Assembly (NCBI GenBank): GCA_954871525.1
Contig: OX940861.1
Coordinates: 11,578,842-11,642,841 of the forward strand
From: Parietaria judaica
Lineage: Eukaryota > Streptophyta > Magnoliopsida > Rosales > Urticaceae
Direction: 5' to 3'
Length of the DNA: 64,000 nucleotides
Shown here: one piece after another, positions 47,733-56,840 of the stretch
How the letters are laid out: every line of letters begins with the position of its first letter
How positions within the stretch are numbered: position 1 is the stretch's first letter
Program-made: the position numbers and the translations under genes
Notes under the pieces: model-generated
The model's database searches: none
What the model saw: the letters and a program-made list of their open reading frames with translations, nothing else
What the model was told of the DNA's origin: nothing

Positions 47733-48151
47733 CAAGTCTCGAAAGTCAGATTTAGAAACTAGAACATCAAAAGAATAGAAGTCGAAGAAAAGGCTATGGG
47801 AGTCAATAAGTTTACTTCTTTCTTCTTCTTCGAAGCAAAACGAGAAATAATTGTCATTCACCCCCGTAAGTTTCTCCAAACATTGTTTCTCTCGATTAGG
47901 CTAGAGATGAAATAAATACTATCCACGATTAGGTCAGAGATGAGATTTAGAACTCAACCGAAGCTTGATTGAAATTTCTTTTATTTAGAAATTATCTGTA
48001 TGTTAAGTATATTTTTGTTTTTTTAAATTCCCTCTAATGTTAATTTTTTGTATTCTGTTTAGATATGGGTTTTAAATTCCAATTTATTTTTTTTTAGATT
48101 TTTTCGTAATTAATGTTTTAAGAAATTACTATAAGTTTATATATATATATA

Positions 48152-48408
48152 GGGTAAACTACGGCTAAAATACCCAATGTTTCATTTTGTTTTAATTATA
48201 TACCCAAATTTTTTTTTTGGTGGCTATAATGCCCAATGTTTATTCCGTTAACGCGAAGTAGACCCGCCATCCATTCTTGGTGCTCACCGTTAAAAAATGC
48301 CTACGTGGCACCCACGTCGATGCCACGTCATCTCGTCGAAAAAAAAAAATTACCCAAATAATTAAAACAAACATAAACATAAATAAACAAAGATCATGGT
48401 CGTATAAA
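48152..48408 (+). repeat. Left terminal inverted repeat of the MULE
   Basis: Contains cctacgtggcacccacgtcg with nested CACGTG-like half sites, also present in the right copy. It probably serves as promoter for the plus-strand gene starting about 117 bases further in. Confidence 0.9.
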
Positions 48409-48524
48409 AAATTGAAAAAAAAAATTAAAATACATAATCTGCTGAGATGAAATGGTGATAAATCAGAAACAAATCAACCCATTTCTCAAACCCTAGCCAG
48501 CGACTTTCCAGCATTCGACGAAGA

Positions 48525-50167
48525 ATGATGATGTTGATCGCTTCGATGGAGTCCGGCGGCGGCGCTCATCCTCCTCCACCGTGGAGAGACCCAAAGATCG
48601 ACCCCAAAACGCCTGAATATGGTAAGGTTTTAAAGCTTCGATTTTTTTGAGCAAGCAAACTTTCTCCCGCTGCTCTGAGTTTCGGTTTTGGTTTAGGGAT
48701 ATGTTGGTTTTGCTTTTTTGAGGGAAAATATGAGGATATCTGAGTTTGTTGAACTGTGTTGGTTTGAGTGTTTAAAGCTTATTTTAAACAAGTATAAATA
48801 TATCATTTTGGAATCTACTGGTATTGAATACAATATTCTTTGTCTTTTTGGTCGTAAAGTCATGAAATAGTCAAAGATGGACCACTTTGTTGAAGCAGAC
48901 CTTGTTGATGTTCCCTAGTTTGTCTGCACAATTTTTGAGTCCACACGATTTTGTTTATTTAATGCACATATTTTGACCATGGAAATTTTATACAGATTGT
49001 TTATTCTTAATATGTTTATTAAGACATACAGATTGTTTATTCTTTGTTTTTTCATGTTGACTAATATAAGTTATTTTATTAACTGCTTCCATTTTCCATC
49101 TTTTTACAGATGAAGAGTCGTCGTTTTTCACTTGTAGTATTCACCACGGTGGAGTGTGGACCCACAACAACGGAATGAAAGGATATGAGGGCGGTGAAGT
49201 GGCTTGCTTCGATTACTGCGATACAACTAAATTCAACGTATTAGAGCTTCATCATCTCGTGACAATGCTCGGCAAAGAGGATAAGGCCGGGTATTGGTTT
49301 GTGCCGTATAATTTTGAGATGCATCAAGGCATGGACTTTAGCACCGACTTCCAGTGCGGGACAATGTTCGAAGACATGAAGTTGGTTGGTTATACGGACT
49401 GCCACTTCTATATTGTTTCAAGACACGGTGATGAGGCGCACGGTGATGAGGCGCACAATGATGAGGGACCATTTTGGTATAAACAAGGACGAATCAACTG
49501 GTGGATCAAGGTGGTTAATGATCTGGCAAACAAGGGGGATTTGGACGAAGCATATCTCTCGGATAACTCGTTGGACAGATTGGAGGTCGATGAGGATGGA
49601 GAACGAAGAATAGTAAGGAGGTGCGTGTTCAAGTACAGGGACGATATGAAATGGGATGAGTTCACCCTTTTGGTGGGAATGGAGTTTGCGAATAAGGACG
49701 AGCTACGGGCTGTTTTGAAAGAGGTGTTTATTTCCAAAGATCGGGATTTTAAGGTGCTGACAACAAACAAGCAGAAGTTTCGAGCCGTTTGCGCCCACAA
49801 AGGTTGTAAATGGGTGTGTTATGCTCGAGTGAATTCACGAGACAAAGTAAGTTTCAGAATTAACACTCTTATCGATGAGCATGATTGCCCTATAGTATTG
49901 AACAGCAGATTGGTCGACGCTCCATGGCTAGCTAAGCATTACGAGAGTGAGTTCCGTTTGTGCCCAAAAATGACGTACAGGCAGTTCTTGGAGTTGGCGA
50001 CCAACACGAGGTATTCTCACACGAGTTCGTCGGTCTTCTACCAGGCCAAAAGACTCGCTGAAGATTCAATGAAGGGGACAATTGCTGAACAGTACGCCGT
50101 TCTCTATGACTACTGTATCAATCTAGTCAATTCGAATCCCGGAACTGGTTCTAAACTACTATTATAG
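48525..50167 (+). CDS. MULE gene 1: PB1-like and MuDR DNA-binding protein, no DDE core
   Basis: Two exons, 48525-48621 and 49110-50167, joined by a GT-AG intron (gtaagg ... tttttacag) in phase; 384 residues. Three ATGs start it (48525, 48528, 48531). The N-terminal part around residues 38-105 looks like the PB1-like domain found with plant MULE transposases. HGDEA/HNDEG repeats at about 138-152 follow, then a MuDR-type DNA-binding region at about 217-292 with C260, C265, H290 and C292 (CX4C ... HXC). In complete MULEs the DDE transposase follows shortly after; here the protein ends in SNPGTGSKLLL, so the catalytic part is deleted or unspliced. It could bind TIRs without cutting. Confidence 0.85.
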
Positions 50168-50620
50168 CAGTATATTTTTTGTTAGGCTTTGATGATCAAT
50201 ATGTGACCAATCAGAGTTGCTTGGGAGCAAACCTTAGACTTCCAGAACGACAATTTTCCTAATTTACCTATATTCATATGATATAAGTCTTCATGTATAT
50301 GCTTCATTATGCTCGTATGCAAAAGGCAACCCATACCACTACTAATCATCCTTATCCCAACCATATTCACACCTTGAAATGATGTCAATAAATTCACCAA
50401 AAATGATGATTAATGATGTATCAGATTGAAGATATGTAGGTGTCGTTTTTATGTTTAATACGCAGTGTCATTTTTATTGAATGTGTCGTTTTAATTAGGG
50501 TAATCTCATATAAAGTGTCATTTTTTTTCCATACATCATCACCATAAATGTGCAGTAAATATCACAACCAAACAACAAAGCGAGCTTTCATACATAATAA
50601 AACATTCACCATTACATTCT
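50168..50620. other. Spacer between the convergent MULE genes
   Basis: No domain was recognised in the ORF at 50182-50400. It may be a remnant of deleted transposase or 3' untranslated sequence of either gene. Confidence 0.4.
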
Positions 50621-51039
50621 TCAATTAACTAACCAAACAAGAACAAGAAAAAAAATAACTCCTAAAACAAACTGATTCCAACTAATGACCAAATGAATTC
50701 CACCATTTCTGTTGACCAGCGGGTCGCCTAATTGGACCATTTCTTCTCCCGGAAAATCATCGTGGACAACACGCCTTCCTTTCGGTGGATCAACCCAGTA
50801 AAAAAAATCACAACCTCCTTCATTCTGGGCAAAAAAACAAAGTAAATATTCAAATTTTAAAGACCTGAGAAAGGAAAAACATGACAGATTGAACTTCTAA
50901 CCTGGCTTCTGCAACATCGTCGAAATCTTCTCCCGGGATTAGCCACCGTCGTAGATCTGAGAAGGACTGTTCTGAAACCACAATCGCACACCAAACCGCG
51001 GCGGCTTTGAAGCGACCCAACAGATCCCTCACTGGCCAT
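50621..51039 (-). CDS. MULE gene 2: GRF zinc-finger protein with C-terminal membrane segment
   Basis: Two exons on the minus strand, 51039-50902 and 50824-50621, joined in frame by a GT-AG intron (gttaga ... ttgcccag); 113 residues. The GRF-type zinc finger spans about residues 17-60: CDCG at 18-21, NPGRRF at 34-39, Cys at 42/43, then GCDFFYWVD with Cys 51. GRF fingers bind single-stranded nucleic acids in other proteins. Residues 98-112 (FVLGVIFFLVLVWLV) form a hydrophobic C-terminal segment compatible with tail anchoring. Both exons are intact without stops. Transcription would start in or near the right TIR, converging on gene 1. Confidence 0.83.
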
Positions 51040-51168
51040 GTGTAGAGAAGATGAACAGAGAAGCGAGAGAGGTCGAGCGAGAGGAAGAGAAAGCGATACA
51101 AAGAGAAAGCAAGAGGAGGCAGAGGAGAGGAAATGAAATTGGGTGAAAAAAAAATCCTAGCCCTAAAA

Positions 51169-51433
51169 TTTATACGACCATGATCTTTGTTTATTTATGT
51201 TTATGTTGTTTTAATTATTTGGGTAAAAAAATTTCTTTCTTTTTTTCGACGAGATGACGTGGCATCGACGTGGGTGCCACGTAGGCATTTTTTAACGGTG
51301 AGCACCAGGAATGGATGGTGGGTCTACTTCGCATTAAAGGAATAAACATTGGGCATTATAGCCACCAAAAAAAAAGTTTGGGTATATAATTAAAACAAAA
51401 TGAAACATTGAATATTTTAGCCGTAGTTTACCC
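51169..51433 (-). repeat. Right terminal inverted repeat of the MULE
   Basis: Inverted copy of 48152-48408 with few differences, about 130 bases from the start codon of MULE gene 2. Confidence 0.9.
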
Positions 51434-51465
51434 ATATATATATATATGGAGAGCCGGCACACTCC

Positions 51466-51923
51466 GAAATAAGATTTAGAAACAAGAACATCAAAGGCAA
51501 AGAAGTCAAAGAAAAGGCCGAGGCACTTACTGGGCTTACTTCTTTCTTGTTCTTCGAAACAAAACGACAAATAATTTCCATTCGCCGCCGTAAGTCTCTG
51601 CACTGGTGTTTCTCTCGACTTTGCATTTTGCCATCCACCAATTAGGTCAGATATGGGATTTTAAACATAGGTTATTGTGAAGCTTGATTTGAGATTTTTT
51701 TTTTAATTTAAAAATTATGTCTATATTAAGTATATATATTTTTTTAATTTCCTCTAATGTTATTTTTTGTATTCGGTTTAGATATGATATTTCAATTTAA
51801 TTTCTTATAGATTTTTTCGTAATTAATTTTTTTAACAGTTATCGTAAGTTACATGTATCTATACATGATTTTTTAATTTTTTTTTTTTGGCGCCTGCCTT
51901 GCCTTTAGGGAGGGCCGACACTG
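51466..51923. repeat. Tandem terminal unit, copy 3
   Basis: About 458 bp, ending cttgcctttagggagggccgacactg. Read on the minus strand this end starts CAGTGTCGGCCC, like a hAT terminus. ORFs 51334-51603 and 51417-51641 overlap it and are not genes. Confidence 0.78.
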
Positions 51924-52382
51924 ATTACTGAGTCCCGAGTGCGACGGCGTCGCTGGCCTGAAGAACAAGGGATCATCGGGAAGAAAGATGAGTGAGTGGA
52001 GAGGTTAAGGGAAGACAAAGTGATTTGGGCCTGAGAATGATGGATCAGTGAAGAAGTTGGGCCTGAGAGGATATGGGCCTTCCATTAGGGACATCACTAA
52101 TTTTATTATCGGTAAATGAGCCAAATGCCCATTTTGACTCAACGTTTCGAAAAAATGCTCAAACCTATATATGGTAATCAAAACCACCTATTAATTGAAA
52201 TATGGACTAAAATACCCTTTAATTTTTATTATTATTAATGTTCCTTAAATGCAGCATAATAGAATCAACCAATTAATACTTAAAAAATAACCACTACCGT
52301 AGCATACTTCGTAATCCTATTAAATAGGAATGTTTGAATAATTTGATTTTAATTAATAAAAATATACGTAATTTTTTTTTAT

Positions 52383-52790
52383 ATCAACATACATTTGGTT
52401 TATGTTATTACCAATATAAAACTGTAAATATATATACGAATTACGAATCGTAAATATCAACATGAATTTGGTATATGTATATACCAATATAAAACTGTAA
52501 ATTTAATTACCAAAATTGTATATGTAATACGGGGACTGTTTTTCAAAATCGTAAATATATATCAACATATAATTGGTTTATGTAATTACCAATATAACAC
52601 TGTAAATATATATACGAATTACGAATCGTAAATATCAACATTAATTTGGTATATATATATACCAATATAAAACTGTAAATTTAATTACCAAAATTGTATA
52701 TGTAATACGGGGACTGTTTTGAATATCAACATACATTTGGTTTATGTAATTACCAATATAAAACTGTAAATATATATACGAAATTTTATT
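52383..52790. repeat. Higher-order tandem repeat
   Basis: Units start atcaacat at 52383, 52561 and 52725 (178, 164 and about 66 bases, the last partial). Each full unit consists of two sub-units sharing ttggt.tatg...taccaatataaaactgtaaat. Confidence 0.9.
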
Positions 52791-52793
52791 AAC

Positions 52794-53094
52794 GTACGTT
52801 CACCATCGGCGACCTGCACGAGGAAGTGGTTCGCGACGATCTCGAAGATGTTTTTCCCGGCGACGGAGCGGAACTCGGAGCGGATCTACTCGCCGTGGGA
52901 GAGCGGGTCGACGTCGCCGAGGATATGGTGACGGAGAGGCGAGACGACGATACGAAAGAATCGCGACGGCACGACGGAGAGGCGGCACGCTCTTCTCTGA
53001 TCAGTAGGAATCCGGCGATGGCGGTCAATCCGACGAGGATATCGTGAGAAATCGAGAGAGAGAGAGAGGCTTGTTTCTCTGGTTCCATACTCAT
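52794..53094 (-). pseudogene. Captured host gene fragment, frameshifted
   Basis: ATG at 53094 (MSMEPEKQASLSLS) leads into a hydrophobic segment HDILVGLTAIAGFLLIREE, likely a membrane anchor. The base composition jumps from about a quarter GC to well over half GC. After a frame change in the arginine-rich part, the frame reads VSPLRHHILGDVDPLSHGE, stop (TAG, probably from TGG), then IRSEFRSVAGKNIFEIVANHFLVQVADGER. This looks like the first exon of a conserved plant gene that I cannot name. It ends abruptly in AT-rich repeats. The ORF 52826-53047 on the other strand is a shadow. Confidence 0.5.
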
Positions 53095-53101
53095 GTTAAT
53101 G

Positions 53102-53103
<2 letters not shown>

Positions 53104-53135
<32 letters not shown>
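53104..53135. repeat. (GA)n microsatellite
   Basis: A GA run immediately upstream of the captured fragment, read CT on the coding strand; typical of plant 5' leaders. Confidence 0.9.
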
Positions 53136-53138
<3 letters not shown>

Positions 53139-53617
53139 ATGGTGAAATGTGTCTCTGGTTTTTCATCGGAAGGGGGAGGGAGAGAGATAAAGAATTAGGG
53201 GAAATTTAGGTCAAAGTAGCAAATTAAATGATAATCTTATAAATAGGGGAATAATTCAACCATAATTTTAGGAAAATATAAAAATCAAAATTAAAATATT
53301 TAATAATTAATTAATAAACGAAAATACAAAAATATAATTAAAATCAGGGTTAATATGGTCCAAAATATTTTTAAAATGGGTATAAATGAATTGTTTGAAA
53401 GTATGAGCAATTCCCTTAAATCTTAGAGTGGATTAAATTTTGGTTACTGAACTATAAAAATGCCAATTTAAGAAAACAACCGAATCAAATTAAATAGGAT
53501 GTTTTTAAGGAAAAAAAATATTATAATATAACACCAATTAAAATTTATAATAGTTTCATAAATACAAAACAATGTTCAAACCTTAAACATAACAAATATA
53601 TTAGACATAACTTTATC

Positions 53618-53680
53618 AAGAAGTTGGGCCTGAGAGGATATGGGCCTTCTTCCATTAGGGAAATCACAAAATTATTATTA

Positions 53681-53726
<46 letters not shown>

Positions 53727-53935
53727 TACACGTGCTTAGAGTGGATTAAATTTTGGTTACTGAACTATAAAAATGCCAATTTAAGAAAACATCCGAATCA
53801 AATTAAATACGATGTTTTTAAGGAAAAAAATATTAGAATATAACAACAATTTAAATTTATAATAGTTTTATAAATATAAAACAATGTTCAAATCTTAAAC
53901 ATAAACATAACTAAATATGTTAAGACATAACATTA
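53618..53935. repeat. Tandem duplication unit 2 (empty site of element F)
   Basis: Repeats the outer parts of unit 1 without element F; an ATT/AT microsatellite at 53666-53728 occupies the position of the insertion. Confidence 0.82.
53666..53728. repeat. (ATT)n(AT)n microsatellite
   Basis: Trinucleotide ATT run followed by AT repeats. Confidence 0.95.
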
Positions 53936-54559
53936 TAAACTAAGCTAAGAACTATTATTATAAGTCCATAACAAGCAAACTCTAAATTCACACAAGAAGT
54001 TTATGCCTCCTGAGCAATAACGATCAAAACGAAGAATCTATATCTATAAAAATACAGCAAGGTTGGTAGAAGTCTAGCTAAAATACTACTGGACAATTAA
54101 AATCGCAAGATCACGCAAGTGGTGTCAATTATCTTTTGCGCTAGTATCACTCTTGTCAATATTTATTTGAAAGAAAAACCAGCAACGGAACTCAAAATAA
54201 TTTGCAATTTATCAATGTTTCTGTTTTTTTACTTCTATTTTGAGATTCGGTTCAGCTAGTTAGGGAAGGACCATATGTTCGATTCTTATTAAAAAAAAAA
54301 AACTAACTATGTGAACTACATAAAAAAAAAAAAAAAAAAGAGTAACTTTTATATATTCAGTTTAGGGTTTTATAAGACGAAATAGGTTTTTGCTAAGCAT
54401 AAGTACTATACCTACCAACCAATTTTAAACATTTTTATATAATTTTTAAGCATATATAATAGACGAAATATGTATAATGTATGAAATATGTATCTTTCTA
54501 AGTGAATGTTACACGTACTTGATTAAACTGGACATACGCATGTTTTATAACTTCTCGGA

Positions 54560-54626
<67 letters not shown>

Positions 54627-56233
54627 TAAAGTGTGAGGTGGAAGCGGAAGGATAATAATTGACGTTTTAAGATTAACAAGCGAAGAGCTGGCCAACGAGG
54701 CGAGCATCCTTACTCGCGGCAAACATGAATACCTTTTACACGCTTCGAGAGTACAAGAATCGTGAGAGTTGCGAGCGTGCACACTCGCATCGTGTGAGTG
54801 GATTTCGAGAGTACACGTAGCCGCATCATTTACTTCTAACTCTTAGTCTTTGTTGCAAACAATTTAATCATAGCGTATTGTTCTCTTCTACGCTTGTTGT
54901 TCAAATTGTATATCTACGTATATTATTGTTATGTCACTTTATTTTTAAGTTCGTTATAATTTTGTTTATGATTTATAACTTTATGCGGCTTATATATGGT
55001 TGCAAAAATACTGGGGACAAAACCAAGTTATGCTATAGTTTTAAAGTTCTAGAGTAATTCTTAAATTAAAAATTCTTACAAATTAGGAAATTAATTTTTT
55101 ATATATATATTTGCAACTCAAGTGATTAAGTTCTTACAAGGGGAAGACGGCTCGTATTAATCCATATAGCTTATATAAATATAGAAAGGTGAGGTGGTCT
55201 TAACTTTATAAAAATATTTTTTTTTTCTTCTTTGCTTAACCGATTATAATCATAAGATAATAGAGTATCATGGAATATCATGGAATAATATCGATATTTA
55301 TTAAATACGGAATCCAGCGATGAACAAAGTCTAAAAGAGTGTGGTATATTGTATTTAATTAATTATAGTATATATGAATCCTTTGACTGGTAAAATTTGT
55401 TAACTATCCATTTAGTAATGAATAAAAGATGTTCCTATGCGCCTAACTTTTTTGGGTGCGGACAATCTGTGTCCGGGTTTTTTATGTGTGTCGGTAACCC
55501 GGGGTCACACCCCTTTTAAATATAATCTGTTGAAATTTTTATCTATAAAAAAATTTAATTAAAATACCAACGAACAAATGGTGTTAGCACCCGGGCGCAG
55601 GCTGCGTATGCCAGGCACCGCATACCTCTCCGTTTTGTTATTTATAAACTAATTAATTGTAAAAAAAAAGGTAAGCCGCTTTAGTCTAGATTTTCTTATT
55701 CCAAACTAATATTGAATGTGTCATGTGTGTCCTTGGAAACCACAAGACAAGAGTAATATATAATGTTTTTTGTACTTCACTAATATATGTATTATTATTC
55801 TTGTACGAAAAAGTGATTATATAAAGTAATCCACTAATTGACTATAAATAATGAGTTGTGACGGCTAATTTACAAAACTGGTATATATGAAGATCCAATA
55901 CAGAGCAAAACACTTATTAATAAAGTATAATTGAAGACTTAGTTAGCAATTGTATTTTAAGCATTTCACATATGTATTTTGGTGTACCACTATTTTTATT
56001 TTAAAGTACAAGAACAAGACATATGGCTGATTTTTGTAGTCCCACAAGAAAATAATGAAGATAAATTGCAATCCGCGGTAAGTGGACGTAACTTTGTCAG
56101 CAAACAACTATAATTCTCGGATCCACTTTTCTTTATCCGTTTTTATTGATTTTGTTCCTAATTTTTAAATTGTTAAAAGATAAGTTCATATAATTATTTC
56201 ACCCCAACCATCCAAATATAAACTGATTTTGTA
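53936..56233. other. Intergenic, upstream of EF-hand gene 5
   Basis: AT microsatellite at 54564-54628; a less AT-rich stretch at 54640-54810 without a coherent ORF; a segment near 55310 (aaatacggaatccagcgatg) related to 18888 and 26310; a GC-rich island at 55450-55620. No gene recognised. Confidence 0.5.
54564..54628. repeat. (TA)n microsatellite
   Basis: An AT dinucleotide run of about 65 bases with one GT interruption. Confidence 0.96.
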
Positions 56234-56375
56234 GGTCCACCGAATATTTTTCAATTATTGATTTCTCTTTTTATAAAGTCCCTTCCTATAATCTCATTCC
56301 AGATCACCACCGTATAAGATAGCTTAGAGACCTTTATTCTCTGCCTAATTGCTAGGGTTCGCCAAACAATTGATT
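56234..56375 (+). promoter_or_regulatory. Conserved upstream blocks of EF-hand gene 5
   Basis: ggtccaccgaatattt, cccttcctataatctc, gatcaccaccgtataagata and ttattctctgcctaattgctagggttcgcca match the blocks at 34328-34520 upstream of gene 4 in order and spacing. Confidence 0.6.
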
Positions 56376-56442
56376 AAAATATTATATTATACTTAGCAAA
56401 GCTTAAGCCTTAAGGGTGTTCACACAATCACACTTGCTGAAG

Positions 56443-56460
56443 CTATATATATAATAAACC
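56443..56460 (+). promoter_or_regulatory. TATA box of EF-hand gene 5
   Basis: CTATATATATAATAAACC, about 85-98 bases before the ATG. Confidence 0.72.
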
Positions 56461-56540
56461 TTTATCACCATATCTTTACACTTGTGGATCAAGAAAAGCT
56501 TTACTACTAAAGATATAGTCAAAATACACACATATTCAAC

Positions 56541-56840
56541 ATGTACCAAGCTAAAAATATTTCAGTCCGGTGCATCAATGGCGCGAACAACGTCCAGCCA
56601 CACCCAAACGACCCCGAAGCGCAGTGGAAAGGCATGCTTAGGCGGTACGACGACAACGGCGACGGGCGGCTGAGTAAGAAAGAGCTGAAGGCGGCTTTCA
56701 AGAACACCGGCTCGTCCATGCCTGGCTGGCGCGCCTTCCGAGCTTTCCGCCACGCCGACAAAAACGGAGATGGCTTCATCGAGGAGTCCGAGTTGTCCAG
56801 CGTCATTAAATACGCTGCAAAGAAAGGTTACGTACTCTAG
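56541..56840 (+). CDS. EF-hand calcium-binding protein 5 (subfamily B)
   Basis: A 99-residue intronless protein and the most canonical of the set. Loop 1 is at 37-48 (DDNGDGRLSKKE) and loop 2 at 73-84 (DKNGDGFIEESE), both with full ligand residues. The linker TGSSMPGWRAFRAFRHA and the end KKGYVL are nearly identical to gene 4, its closest relative although 22 kb and several transposons away. The N-terminal AKNISVRCINGANNV aligns with gene 4. The ATG at 56541 is the first in frame after the TATA box. A two-EF-hand calcium sensor by family; target and tissue unknown. Confidence 0.91.
   Translation: MYQAKNISVRCINGANNVQPHPNDPEAQWKGMLRRYDDNGDGRLSKKELKAAFKNTGSSMPGWRAFRAFRHADKNGDGFIEESELSSVIKYAAKKGYVL

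Larger units (their letters stand above)
48152..51433. mobile_element. Mutator-like element (MULE) with two convergent genes
   Basis: Terminal inverted repeats of about 257 bp (48152-48408) and 265 bp (51169-51433) begin GGGTAAACTACGGCTAAAAT on both strands. They are flanked by a 9-bp target duplication atatatata (48143-48151 and 51434-51442); because it lies in an AT run it is suggestive, not proof, but the TIR ends are exact. Inside are a plus-strand gene for a PB1-like/Mutator DNA-binding protein without the catalytic transposase domain and a minus-strand gene for a GRF zinc-finger protein. The TIR pair remains very similar, so the element is fairly young. Confidence 0.93.
47744..51463. 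repeat. Tandem terminal unit, copy 2, split by the MULE
   Basis: The left part is 47744-48151; the MULE occupies 48152-51433 within the AT-rich tail; the right remnant ggagagccggcacactcc ends the copy. Confidence 0.75.
42366..51923 (-). mobile_element. Probable large ZMYM1-like hAT element (decayed)
   Basis: A minus-strand hAT transposase pseudogene (43691-46516) lies between a left CAGTG end (cagtgagagggcagacc) and a right end whose complement is CAGTGTCGGCCCTCCC. The right side is extended by three tandem copies of a terminal unit of about 458 bp and by a MULE. The two ends agree only in the first bases and no 8-bp target duplication was found (cggtgtat, attactga), so the outer limits are an inference. 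Confidence 0.42.
52111..53413. mobile_element. TIR-type element F, copy 2, carrying a host gene fragment
   Basis: The ends are GGTAAATGAGCCAAATGCCC and aatgggtataaatga...gcaattccc, matching F copy 1 (13568-14933) in order. The empty site is preserved in the neighbouring duplicate at 53618-53935, showing that this stretch was inserted. Inside are tandem repeats (52383-52790) and a GC-rich gene fragment (52794-53094). TIR similarity between its two ends is weak by eye, so the superfamily (Pack-MULE-like or other) is open. Confidence 0.62.
52051..53617. repeat. Tandem duplication unit 1, containing element F copy 2
   Basis: The left part aagaagttgggcctgagaggatatgggcc (52051 onward) and the right part cttagagtggattaaattttgg (about 53420 onward) are contiguous in unit 2 (53618-53935) except for a microsatellite. 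Element F lies between them here. Confidence 0.82.
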
